In this document: in pieces, positions 57,484 through 64,000 of the stretch
Numbering within the stretch: the stretch's first letter is position 1
How the letters are laid out: each line of letters opens with the position of its first letter
NCBI RefSeq assembly: GCF_051954575.1
Contig: NZ_JBQCHP010000073.1
Location: 1 to 64,000 of the forward strand
Direction: 5' to 3'
DNA: 64,000 bases
DNA from: Dyella_B sp035690825
Lineage (GTDB): Bacteria; Pseudomonadota; Gammaproteobacteria; Xanthomonadales; Rhodanobacteraceae
Made by a program: the position numbers and the translations under genes
Notes under the pieces: generated by a model
The model's database searches: none
What the model was told of the DNA's origin: nothing
The model's input: only the letters and a program-made list of their open reading frames with translations

Positions 57484-58497
57484 TTATTGCGTTGCCGAAC
57501 TTGTGCTGCTTGCCGATGCCGGCGGCGCGAACGGCACGGCCGGCCCCGGCCTCACATCCTTGCGCCATTGCGCAAGCTGCTGCGTAATGCCTGCGCCGAT
57601 ATCGATCTGCGGTTCGGAAGGCGTGAGCTTGTCCTGCCGTTCCCAGCTGGCGATATCGTTCTTGGCCAGATGGAACGCATCGACGAAGTTGTCGGTCTTG
57701 TTCAGCGCATCCACCAGCCAGGCTTTGCCGAAGTAGGTGATATCCGAATCGCTGCCGCAGCCGAACGAGCTGCGATCGCTGCGCGCGGCGGTCAGCACCA
57801 GTGTGCCGGGGCCGCTCAAGTCCGGCACGAAACCGCCGGAATAGCAGGCGTTCACCACCACTACTTTCCACTTGAACGGACGCTTCTTCAGGATGCCGGC
57901 GAGATCGGGTGCGCCGATCTGGTCCAGTGGCAGTGGGTCCAAGTCGACCAGCAGGTTGTGGTCTTCGTCGCCGTGCGAGGTCATGTAGAGCACCAGGATG
58001 TCCTGCTCTGGGTTCATGACCTTGGTCAGTTGATCCAGCGTGTCTTCCAGGTTGCTCCAGCTTGCCAGCGGATGCGCCTGCAAGGTGGTGGGATTGTTTT
58101 CCAGCACCAGCGCATGCGCGCTGGGGCCGAAACGCCTGGTGAAAAGCTGCGCTGCATATTCGGCTTCGTTGCGGAACACGTCTTCGCCGCCATCGCCTGC
58201 GAAGGCCACCAGGTAGAGGTTGGGCTTGTCCGCGACCCGCGGAGTGAGCGCGGCCAGCGCCTTATGCACCATGGCCGGCTGCGTGTAGATCACTTGTTCG
58301 GGCGAGGGGCCCTGGCCAGGCCAGCTGTCGCCGCTTTCGCTGTCGTCGGCGTCGGTGGTGGAGGCGGAAGCGGCCGGCGAAGTGTTGTTCATCGCGCTCG
58401 GCACTTCGTCGTTGTGAGGCGGCCGATGCCCGGTCACCACCAGCATCAGCAGTACGCCGGCGGCGAACGAGAGCAGGGCGGTCAGTGTGGTGCGCAT
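57484..58497 (-). CDS. C13 (legumain-like) cysteine peptidase family protein
   Basis: Protein of 337 residues. An N-terminal membrane segment or uncleaved signal (LTALLSFAAGVLLMLVVTGH) precedes a Ser/Asp-rich linker (residues about 35-65). The caspase-fold core has DILVLYMTSHGDEDHNL with the catalytic His near 169 and KVVVVNACYSGGFVPDLSG with the catalytic Cys near 214. The family is peptidase C13, better known from legumains and GPI-transamidase, with scattered bacterial members of unknown role. It should face the periplasm. It starts 8 bp after mtnC on the same strand and may be co-transcribed with the methionine-salvage genes, though no functional link is known. The ATG at 58497 begins MRTTLTALLS. 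Confidence 0.82.
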   Translation of the reverse strand: MRTTLTALLSFAAGVLLMLVVTGHRPPHNDEVPSAMNNTSPAASASTTDADDSESGDSWPGQGPSPEQVIYTQPAMVHKALAALTPRVADKPNLYLVAFAGDGGEDVFRNEAEYAAQLFTRRFGPSAHALVLENNPTTLQAHPLASWSNLEDTLDQLTKVMNPEQDILVLYMTSHGDEDHNLLVDLDPLPLDQIGAPDLAGILKKRPFKWKVVVVNACYSGGFVPDLSGPGTLVLTAARSDRSSFGCGSDSDITYFGKAWLVDALNKTDNFVDAFHLAKNDIASWERQDKLTPSEPQIDIGAGITQQLAQWRKDVRPGPAVPFAPPASASSTSSATQ

Positions 58498-58505
58498 GGG
58501 CGGAC

Positions 58506-59192
58506 TCAGAGCGAGATGGCGTCGAAGCTGGCGTAGGCGGGGTGCCGCGGCTGGGGCGGTATTTCCAGCGGCGGACGCAGCAGCCAGCCGGTATGCAGGC
58601 CGGCGGCGCGGGCGGCGTCCAGTTCCTCCACCACGTCGGAGAGGAACAGCACATGCTCGGGGCGTTCGCCGATCGCCTCCAGGATGCGCTCGTAGGAAAC
58701 CCGCTCGCGCTTCGGGCCGGTCTCGGTGTCGAAATAGCCGGCGAGCAAGGGCGAAAGATCGCCCGCGTCGCTGTAGCGGAAGAACAGCTTCTGCGCCTGC
58801 ACCGAACCGGACGAATACACGTACAGATGCAAGCCTTCGCCGCGCCACGCGTGCAGGCGGCCGGCGACTTCGGGATACATATGAGAGCGGTAGTCGCCCG
58901 CTTCGAAACCCTCCTGCCAGATCATGCCCTGCAAGGCCTTGAGAGCGGTGGACTTGCGGTCCTTGTCGATCCAGCGCAGCAAGAGCTCCAGCACTTCCTG
59001 CCGGCTCGCTTCGACGATGCCGGCCTCTTTCGCCGCCTCATGCAACCAGTGCTGTACTTCCGGCTGGTCGCCGTGTGTTTCGATATAAGCCGGAAGGCGC
59101 TCGCGGGCGTAAGGAAACAGGACCTCCTTGACGAAGCTGATCGAGCTGGTGGTGCCTTCGATGTCGGTGACGATGGCGCGGATGGCGGTCAT
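58506..59192 (-). CDS. mtnC: Enolase-phosphatase E1
   Basis: Protein of 228 residues of the HAD superfamily. Motif I is VTDIEGTTSSISFV with Asp10 as nucleophile and Glu12 in the place typical of MtnC. LYVYSSGSVQAQKLFF is motif II with Ser-Ser-Gly, and HVLFLSDVVEELDAARAAG contains motif IV. It enolises and dephosphorylates 2,3-diketo-5-methylthiopentyl-1-phosphate in methionine salvage. It follows mtnD by 143 bp containing a family B repeat, and precedes the C13 gene closely. Confidence 0.94.
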   Translation of the reverse strand: MTAIRAIVTDIEGTTSSISFVKEVLFPYARERLPAYIETHGDQPEVQHWLHEAAKEAGIVEASRQEVLELLLRWIDKDRKSTALKALQGMIWQEGFEAGDYRSHMYPEVAGRLHAWRGEGLHLYVYSSGSVQAQKLFFRYSDAGDLSPLLAGYFDTETGPKRERVSYERILEAIGERPEHVLFLSDVVEELDAARAAGLHTGWLLRPPLEIPPQPRHPAYASFDAISL

Positions 59193-59260
59193 GGGAGCCG
59201 ATGGGGTAAGGGGCTCTCAAGCTTAGCGTGCACCTGGGCGGGTGCAAGGGTCCGTAGCGT

Positions 59261-59328
59261 TGCAGGCTGGGATGAAATCCCAGCATTGCCAAGCATATGT
59301 GAATGCTGGGATTTCATCCCAGCCTACA
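59261..59328. repeat. GCAGGCTGGGAT-type inverted repeat (family B variant, copy 8)
   Basis: Arms GCAGGCTGGGATGAAATCCC and inverse GGGATTTCATCCCAGCCTAC with a 25-bp spacer, in the mtnD-mtnC gap; a variant form whose internal hairpin differs (GATGAAATC). Confidence 0.82.
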
Positions 59329-59335
59329 ACCGAGG

Positions 59336-59896
59336 CTAAGCTGTGCTTGCCAGCGGCTCCATGCGCGGGAACTGCTGCGCGATATCCGAGCCGGTGAAAT
59401 TCGCCACCCAGCCGTCCTTGTTGGTGAACAGGCGGATCGCCACGAAGTAGGGCGCCTCGCTCATGTCGAACCAGTGGCGGGTGCCGTCCGGCACGCCGAT
59501 CAGGTCACCCTGTTCGCACAGCACGTCATAAACCTTCCCATCGATGTGCAGGGTGAACTGTCCCGCGCCGGCGACGAAAAAGCGCACTTCGTCCTCGCTA
59601 TGGGTGTGTTCGCTCAAGAATTTTTGGCGCAGCGCGGCGCGCTCGGGATGATCGGGCTTGAGGCTGATCACGTCGACCGATTGGTAACCTTCTTCGCGCA
59701 TCAGGCGATCGATGTCGCTGCGATAGGCAGCGATCACTTCATCCTGGCTCGCGCCGGGCACCACCGGCTGGCTGGCCGCCCATTGCTCGAAGCGCACGCC
59801 GACCTTGGCCAGCTCGCGCGCGATGCCGGCATGATCCTCATGCATCGAGAGCGGGCTGTGCGGGCGCTGTTCGTCGAAGATGCGCAGGCGGCTCAT
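59336..59896 (-). CDS. mtnD: Acireductone dioxygenase
   Basis: Protein of 186 residues of the cupin fold. Metal ligands are His97, His99 and Glu103 in EHTHSEDEVRFFV and His141 in GTRHWFDM, the complete 3-His/1-Glu set. With Fe(II) it yields the keto-acid precursor of methionine and formate; with Ni(II) the off-pathway products. Which metal is used cannot be read. A ribosome binding GAGGA lies upstream, inside the left edge of the structured element at 59907. Confidence 0.95.
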   Translation of the reverse strand: MSRLRIFDEQRPHSPLSMHEDHAGIARELAKVGVRFEQWAASQPVVPGASQDEVIAAYRSDIDRLMREEGYQSVDVISLKPDHPERAALRQKFLSEHTHSEDEVRFFVAGAGQFTLHIDGKVYDVLCEQGDLIGVPDGTRHWFDMSEAPYFVAIRLFTNKDGWVANFTGSDIAQQFPRMEPLASTA

Positions 59897-59906
59897 GCGT
59901 TCAGTC

Positions 59907-60180
59907 CTCAGGGTCTGCTTAGGGTCTCAGCGTAGCCCGCGTTGTCACGGTGCGTCCGCCAGGTGGTAGTGCGCGGCGCAGCGCTTGCCTGGCTGGCAAA
60001 CCCAGCCGCGCGCTGCCGCATGGTGGACGCACCGTGGCAACCCGAAGGGTCGGGTCTGTTTGCCCGCCGGGCGGCGTCCTCACTCAGTTGTGTATCGACA
60101 TACACGCCTTCGTTCCTCCTTGCCCGTCAGGCAAACAGATCCCGACGCGGGCCACGCTGGGACCCTAAGCAGACCCTAAG
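59907..60180. repeat. Highly structured 274-nt element with 35-bp terminal inverted repeats
   Basis: Terminal arms at 59907-59941 and 60146-60180 match at 32 of 35 positions (GGGTCTGCTTAGGGTC core). Inside are two long hairpins: 59941-59961 with 60021-60041 (19 of 21 match; GGTGCGTCC / GGACGCACC) and about 60049-60064 with 60130-60146 (GGTCTGTTTGCC / GGCAAACAGATCC, one bulge). The whole forms a three-way junction. It lies between mtnB and mtnD and provides the last 17 codons and stop of mtnB. Either a MITE-like insertion or a structured RNA inside the mtn transcript. Confidence 0.8.
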
Positions 60181-60807
60181 ATCGAGTTCGCAGCCGAGCA
60201 AAAACTCCAGCGCCTCCAGGTGACGGCGCGCTTCGGCCATGTCATGACCCCAGGTATAGATGCCGTGGCCGTTGATCAAGTACGCATGCAGCGGTTTGCC
60301 CGAATCGATCCAGCTGTCGACCTGGTCCACCAGCTCGGGCATGTGCTGGGTGTTGGGGAACACCGGAATGTCGAGCGTGCTTTCGTGGGTGGTGTGGCCG
60401 CGGATCGCCTTCTGCAGTTCCCAGCCTTGCAGGCGGATCAGGCGATCGGCGGCGAACAGGCGGGACGCCACGCTCTGCGTGCGCGAATGCGTGTGCAATA
60501 CAACGTTCACTTCCGGCCAGCGGCGATACACCTGCGTGTGCAATTCGGTTTCCGCGCTGGGACGCGAGCTGGTACCAACGGCTTTGCCGTGCATGTCCAC
60601 CAGCATGATGTCGTCACGGCCGAGCTTGCCTTTGTCGCGGCCGGAAATTGTTATGGCGGCGTGATCGGTGTCCACGCGCATTGAAAAATTGCTGCTGGTG
60701 GCTGGCGTCCAGCCATGTTGCGCAAGTTCGCGCGCGGCGTCGGCGATCGCATCGGCGCGCTCGTAAAACAGTGCTGCGGGAATGGAGGCGGGCAGGTTTT
60801 GGCTCAT
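60127..60807 (-). CDS. mtnB: Methylthioribulose-1-phosphate dehydratase
   Basis: Protein of 226 residues of the class II aldolase fold. Zn ligands: NVVLHTHSRTQSVASRL provides two His, and LINGHGIYTWG a third. SSNFSMRVD and TISGRDKGKLGRDDIMLVD are typical of MtnB. It dehydrates methylthioribulose-1-P to the diketo compound that MtnC acts on. The last 17 residues (after about LGCELDL, RVCLGSQRGPRRDLFA) are encoded by the right part of the structured element at 59907-60180, so the original C-terminus was probably altered. ATG 60807 begins MSQNLPASIP. mtnA and mtnK or mtnP are not in the window. Confidence 0.93.
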   Translation of the reverse strand: MSQNLPASIPAALFYERADAIADAARELAQHGWTPATSSNFSMRVDTDHAAITISGRDKGKLGRDDIMLVDMHGKAVGTSSRPSAETELHTQVYRRWPEVNVVLHTHSRTQSVASRLFAADRLIRLQGWELQKAIRGHTTHESTLDIPVFPNTQHMPELVDQVDSWIDSGKPLHAYLINGHGIYTWGHDMAEARRHLEALEFLLGCELDLRVCLGSQRGPRRDLFA

Positions 60808-60961
60808 GGCAAATGGACGTCCAAACGAGTCGGGACTATAGCACGGCGGGGAAAGCGCTAAATGCGAGTTATTCGCGAACAGGCCTCTCCGCACGGCGTC
60901 GCGCTAGGATGCGCGCTGCGTCGCCGCAGCTCCCGCGGCGAAAACAACGATGAGGGTGGTT

Positions 60962-61294
60962 ATGTCAGGACAAGAGAAGATCGAGTCACGTCGTCGTTTC
61001 CTCAAGCTCGCTGCCGGCACCGCTGCCGCCGCCGCGCTGGTGAGCGGATTGCCGCGCGTAGCGCGTGCGGATGATCTGCCGCATGTTTCCGAAGCCGATC
61101 CCACCGCCAAGGCGCTGCAATACGTCGAAGACGCCAGCAAGGCCACGGCCAAGAACTACAAACCTGGCGATACCTGCGCCAACTGCAAGTTCTACTCGGG
61201 TGCGGCGACAGGTTACGGACCGTGCGACTTGTTCCCCGGCAAAGCGGTGAGCGCGAAAGGCTGGTGCATCTCGCATACGACCAAGCAAGCCTGA
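60962..61294 (+). CDS. High-potential iron-sulfur protein (HiPIP)
   Basis: Protein of 110 residues. A twin-arginine signal peptide is present (SRRRFLKLAAGTAAAAALVS, to about ARA at residue 36). The mature 74 residues carry the four cluster ligands: Cys72 and Cys75 (TCANCKFY), Cys88 (YGPCDLFPG) and Cys102 (GWCISH), with the typical spacing of a [4Fe-4S] HiPIP. It would be folded in the cytoplasm and exported by Tat, and serves as a periplasmic electron carrier. GAGGGTGG precedes ATG 60962, favouring it over an ATG at 60950. It is divergent from mtnB and followed by a terminator. Confidence 0.93.
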   Translation: MSGQEKIESRRRFLKLAAGTAAAAALVSGLPRVARADDLPHVSEADPTAKALQYVEDASKATAKNYKPGDTCANCKFYSGAATGYGPCDLFPGKAVSAKGWCISHTTKQA

Positions 61295-61321
61295 TCAGTG
61301 TTGCCTTAAATCGTTGCATGA

Positions 61322-61351
61322 AGGGCCGGCCTTGCGCCGGCCTTTTTGTTT
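61322..61351 (+). terminator. Rho-independent terminator of the HiPIP gene
   Basis: Stem GGCCGGC / GCCGGCC with a five-base loop, followed by TTTTTGTTT. Confidence 0.92.
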
Positions 61352-61365
61352 GCGCAGGGCGCGTG

Positions 61366-61402
61366 CATAAAAAAACGCCTGTACGAGACAGGCGTTTATA
61401 AA
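61366..61402 (-). terminator. Minus-strand terminator, 3' end of a possible small RNA
   Basis: Stem AAACGCCTGT / ACAGGCGTTT with a five-base loop. Read leftward it is followed by seven T residues in all. Confidence 0.85.
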
Positions 61403-61590
61403 AGAAACGAAGGGGTGTTACCGAAAAGTGCTACCCGGACGCGTCAGGTCGAGGAGCTAGCTGGCCTGACGCGCCGGGTCGCGATCCGGGGCCCACTGCC
61501 AAGTGATCAACCCGGGCCACCGATGATACTCCGGTTGATCGAAATACGGCGGGCCGGGGTCGGAAATTTATCTCCCTGAAAATATTTTCC
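61366..61590 (-). ncRNA. Possible small RNA upstream of a strong terminator
   Basis: Read leftward, the block contains a stem GGCGCGTCAGG / CCTGACGCG closed by CCCGG / CCGGG, a second stem GATCAACCGG / CCGGGTTGATC, and ends in the terminator at 61366-61402. No protein frame fits. It does not match 6S, SRP, RNase P or tmRNA by their conserved cores as I know them. A processed 3' UTR of the APC gene is the main alternative. Confidence 0.4.
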
Positions 61591-61597
61591 CTTGTGA

Positions 61598-61631
61598 ATC
61601 AAAAGGATGCTTTCAAAACTGAAAGCATCAC
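61598..61631 (-). terminator. Hairpin after the first APC permease gene
   Basis: Perfect 9-bp stem GATGCTTTC / GAAAGCATC with a six-base loop, followed leftward by CTTTTG. A weak terminator or mRNA 3' end structure. Confidence 0.6.
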
Positions 61632-61684
61632 CTTCGATACATTAAAAGGGCGTTAGCGGCGAGTTCCGTTCAATTTATCGCTAT

Positions 61685-63169
61685 TCAAGGAAGTTCGCCG
61701 GAGGTCGCGGGCGTTCCACGCTTTGCCGAGCCATTGGCGGTATGCAGGTGACTATGGCGTAGGCCATAGGTGAAATAAATCGCAAAGCCGAGCAGGGTCC
61801 AGACCACCATCAGCGCCCAGTTGTACCAGCCCATGGTGGCCAGTAGCGCCCCGCAGCTCAGCACGCCGGCGATGCACACGAAGTGCGCCCACGGTACGCG
61901 GAACGTGCGCGGCAGTTCCGGCGAGGTGTAGCGCAGGATCAGCACGCCCACGCATACGGCCGCGAAGGCGATCAGCGTACCCATGGAGGTGAGGTCGGCG
62001 AGCACGCCGAGCGGGAACACCGCCGCCAGTACCGCAATGCCGAAGCCGGTGATGATGGTGTTCAAGTGCGGCGTGCGGTAGCGCGGATGGATGCGGCTGA
62101 ACACCGGCGGCAGCAGACCGTCGCGCGACATGATCATGAAGATGCGCGGCTGCGCAATGATCATCACCAGGATCACCGACGACAGGCCAATCATCGCGCC
62201 AACTTCCACGATCAGGCGCAGCCAGCCGAGTTCGGGGTGCACCTTGATGGCGGTAACCACCGGTTCGTCCGTACCCAGTTGCGTGTACGAGATCAGGCCG
62301 GTCAGCACCGCCGCCATCGCCAGGTACAGCACGGTGCAGATCACCAGTGAAACGAGCGTGCCGAACGGCAGGTCGCGCTGCGGATTCTTGCATTCCTGCG
62401 CGGCGGTGGAGGTGGCCTCGAAGCCGATATAGGCGAAGAACACCATGCCGGCGCCGCGCATGATGCCGGCCCAACCGTATTTGTGGCCGCCCTGCGATTC
62501 GGGAATGAAGGGATGCCAGTTGGCTGGGTCGATGTAACGATAGCCGGCCACCACCACCACCACGATCAAACCTACCTTGAGCAGCACCATCAGGAAATTG
62601 ATGCCGGACGATTCCTTGATGCCGATGTAGCAGACCCAGGTAAGCGCCAGCACGATCGCGACCGCCGGCATGTTGAACAGCGTGCCGGTGGCGACCAGGT
62701 GGCCGTCCTTGAATTCCAATGGTGCGCCGGTCAGCGCGGCGGGCAGATGGAGGCCGACGTGATCGAGCAGGCTGGTGAAATAGCCAGTCCAGCTCACTGC
62801 GACGGCCGAGGCGGAGATGGCGTACTCCAGCACCATGTTCCAGCCGATGAACCAGGCCACCAGTTCGCCCAGCGTGGCGTAGGCATAGGAATAGGAGCTG
62901 CCGGAAATCGGAATCAGCGTGGCGAATTCGCAGTAGCACAGCGCGGTGAAGCCGCTGCAGATCGCTGCAAGCATGAACGAGATGAGCACCGCCGGCCCGG
63001 CGTTCTCGGCTGCGGCCTGCCCGGTCACCACGAAAATGCCTGTGCCGATGACGGCTCCGATACCCAATGCGGTAATGCCCCAGGGACCGAGCGTACGCCG
63101 CAGGCTGGGACCGTGCGCGTTTTCGTCTTCGGAAAAATCGGTCTTGCGGGCGAACAACTGTTTGAGCAT
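61685..63169 (-). CDS. APC-family amino acid permease
   Basis: Protein of 494 residues with about 12 hydrophobic segments. The APC signature opens the core (LGPWGITALGIGAVIGTGIF) and is followed by SGSSYSYAYATLGELVAWFI, GAGMVFFAYIGFEATSTAAQ ECKNPQRDLPFG and QPRIFMIMSRDGLLPPVFS. These features match the cationic amino-acid transporter-like YfnA/CAT group of the APC family, importing amino acids by proton symport at the inner membrane. The substrate is not fixed by sequence. A second, similar permease lies 80 bp upstream on the same strand, suggesting a tandem pair. Confidence 0.9.
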   Translation of the reverse strand: MLKQLFARKTDFSEDENAHGPSLRRTLGPWGITALGIGAVIGTGIFVVTGQAAAENAGPAVLISFMLAAICSGFTALCYCEFATLIPISGSSYSYAYATLGELVAWFIGWNMVLEYAISASAVAVSWTGYFTSLLDHVGLHLPAALTGAPLEFKDGHLVATGTLFNMPAVAIVLALTWVCYIGIKESSGINFLMVLLKVGLIVVVVVAGYRYIDPANWHPFIPESQGGHKYGWAGIMRGAGMVFFAYIGFEATSTAAQECKNPQRDLPFGTLVSLVICTVLYLAMAAVLTGLISYTQLGTDEPVVTAIKVHPELGWLRLIVEVGAMIGLSSVILVMIIAQPRIFMIMSRDGLLPPVFSRIHPRYRTPHLNTIITGFGIAVLAAVFPLGVLADLTSMGTLIAFAAVCVGVLILRYTSPELPRTFRVPWAHFVCIAGVLSCGALLATMGWYNWALMVVWTLLGFAIYFTYGLRHSHLHTANGSAKRGTPATSGELP

Positions 63170-63249
63170 AGGGCTTCCTGACGTGAAACCGGCACGAGAT
63201 CGTCGTGCCGGCGGCGTAACGTTTTGGATGGGATGCGCGGGTGCGCGAA

Positions 63250-64000
63250 TCAGTCCACCTCAACACCGCGAGCCAGATGGCTCCTACGGTAGCCATACAG
63301 GAAATATACCGCCAGGCCGATCAGCCCCCACGCGAAGAAGGTGATCTTGGCTTCCTTCGACAAGTTGAGGAACAACAGTACGCAACCGATCACCGCCAGC
63401 GGACAGATCAGCCACGGCATCGGGGTGCGGAACGGGCGCGGACGCTCGGGCTGGGTGCGACGCAGAATCAGGACGCCCAAGGCCACCATGATGAATGCGA
63501 ACAGCGTGCCGGAGTTGGTGATGTCGGCAAGGATGCCTACCGGGAACAGAGCGCCGAACAGCGACACGAAGGTGCCGGTGATCAGCGTGATCACGTGCGG
63601 CGTGTGGAAGCGCGGATGGATTTTGGCCAGCGAGGTCGGCAGCAGGCCGTCGCGCGACATGGTGAAGAAGATGCGGGTCTGGCCGTACGTCATCGTCAGG
63701 ATCACCGACGGCAGTGCGATGCCGGCGGCAAAGGCAATGAAGCCGCCGATGGTATGGTGGTTGAGCACATTTGCCACGTGGGCCAGCGCCTCCTTGCTGC
63801 ACACCAGGGCCTCCGAACCATTGCAGGCTGCGGCGAACGACGGCGTGCCGGGCTCAAGCGCCACACCGTTCGCGTCCAGAATGGGTTGCGCACCTATCGA
63901 ACCCACGGCGCCGTAGCTCACCAACAGATAGTAGATGGTGCATACGGTCAGCGAGGCGATCAGGGCGATCGGGATGTTGCGGTTCGGGTTCTTCGTTTCT
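63250..64000 (-). CDS. APC-family amino acid permease, partial (5' end outside window)
   Basis: The last 249 codons are in the window; the frame is open to the edge (ETKNPNRNIPIALIASLTVC). It contains TMTYGQTRIFFTMSRDGLLP, IHPRFHTPHVITLITGTFVS and a C-terminal ending YRRSHLARGVEVD, closely parallel to the first permease (YGLRHSHLHT). It differs by a longer external loop with two Cys (FAAACNGSEALVCSKE). It is the same subgroup of APC transporters. Both genes are probably a duplication; they may be co-transcribed with the upstream copy first. Confidence 0.88.
   Translation of the reverse strand, partial: ETKNPNRNIPIALIASLTVCTIYYLLVSYGAVGSIGAQPILDANGVALEPGTPSFAAACNGSEALVCSKEALAHVANVLNHHTIGGFIAFAAGIALPSVILTMTYGQTRIFFTMSRDGLLPTSLAKIHPRFHTPHVITLITGTFVSLFGALFPVGILADITNSGTLFAFIMVALGVLILRRTQPERPRPFRTPMPWLICPLAVIGCVLLFLNLSKEAKITFFAWGLIGLAVYFLYGYRRSHLARGVEVD

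Larger units (their letters stand above)
61295..61684. other. HiPIP-APC intergenic region with terminators and a possible sRNA
   Basis: 390 bp without a protein gene. It contains a rightward terminator, a leftward terminator, a leftward hairpin after the APC gene and a block of nested stems (61415-61560), listed separately. Confidence 0.6.

Noticed and set aside
60808..60961. SAM riboswitch or MetJ site before mtnB
   Set aside because: TGGACGTCCA lies upstream but there is only one box-like palindrome, and no SAM-riboswitch core is visible.
61366..61590. 6S, SRP, RNase P or tmRNA gene
   Set aside because: None of the conserved cores of these RNAs is present; kept only as an unassigned candidate.

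Overview
The window is GC-rich chromosomal DNA of a gammaproteobacterium. Gene content points to Xanthomonadales, most likely Rhodanobacteraceae (Dyella/Luteibacter/Frateuria-like). Pointers are a complete hisGDCBHAFI operon led by a TrpR-family regulator, a folC-SPOR-cvpA-purF cluster, a twitching ATPase, an mtnB-mtnD-mtnC methionine-salvage cluster, and several families of palindromic intergenic repeats. The assignment is inferred from gene content and order; no marker rRNA is present.

Layout. 0.2-10 kb: TPR-sulfotransferase, TetR regulator, DUF3313-like lipoprotein, an orphan paralogue of a gene found again at 12-13 kb, an SGNH esterase, a LuxR regulator and a GH28 polygalacturonase. 10-20 kb: an AraC regulator; a three-gene minus-strand operon encoding a roadblock protein, an uncharacterised two-part protein and a small GTPase; two minor pilins; two tandem CadC-like membrane regulators with TPR sensor parts. 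20-35 kb: DUF72 protein, a cytochrome c-PQQ dehydrogenase fusion, an NfeD protease/slipin pair, the folC-SPOR-cvpA-purF cluster, a DUF455 ferritin-like protein, an outer-membrane protein and a MocR regulator.

35-42 kb is an accessory island that looks less GC-rich by eye. It holds three secreted HAF-repeat proteins with regular Cys pairs, several small secreted proteins, one with a strong resemblance to plant non-specific lipid-transfer proteins, an IS4-family transposase remnant and a frameshifted secreted-protein gene. 42-49.5 kb: a PilU-like ATPase, a TPR lipoprotein-like protein, tRNA-Pro(CGG), hisS, a frameshifted GIY-YIG gene and a histidine ammonia-lyase with an unusual insertion. 49.9-57.4 kb: the histidine operon, tightly overlapped, with a clear promoter and operator. 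57.5-64 kb: a C13 (legumain-like) peptidase, mtnC, mtnD and mtnB with a highly structured 274-nt element between mtnB and mtnD, a HiPIP, a possible small RNA and two APC amino-acid permeases, the last cut by the window edge.

Three families of intergenic palindromes recur throughout. In at least three places one of them provides the stop codon of the preceding gene.
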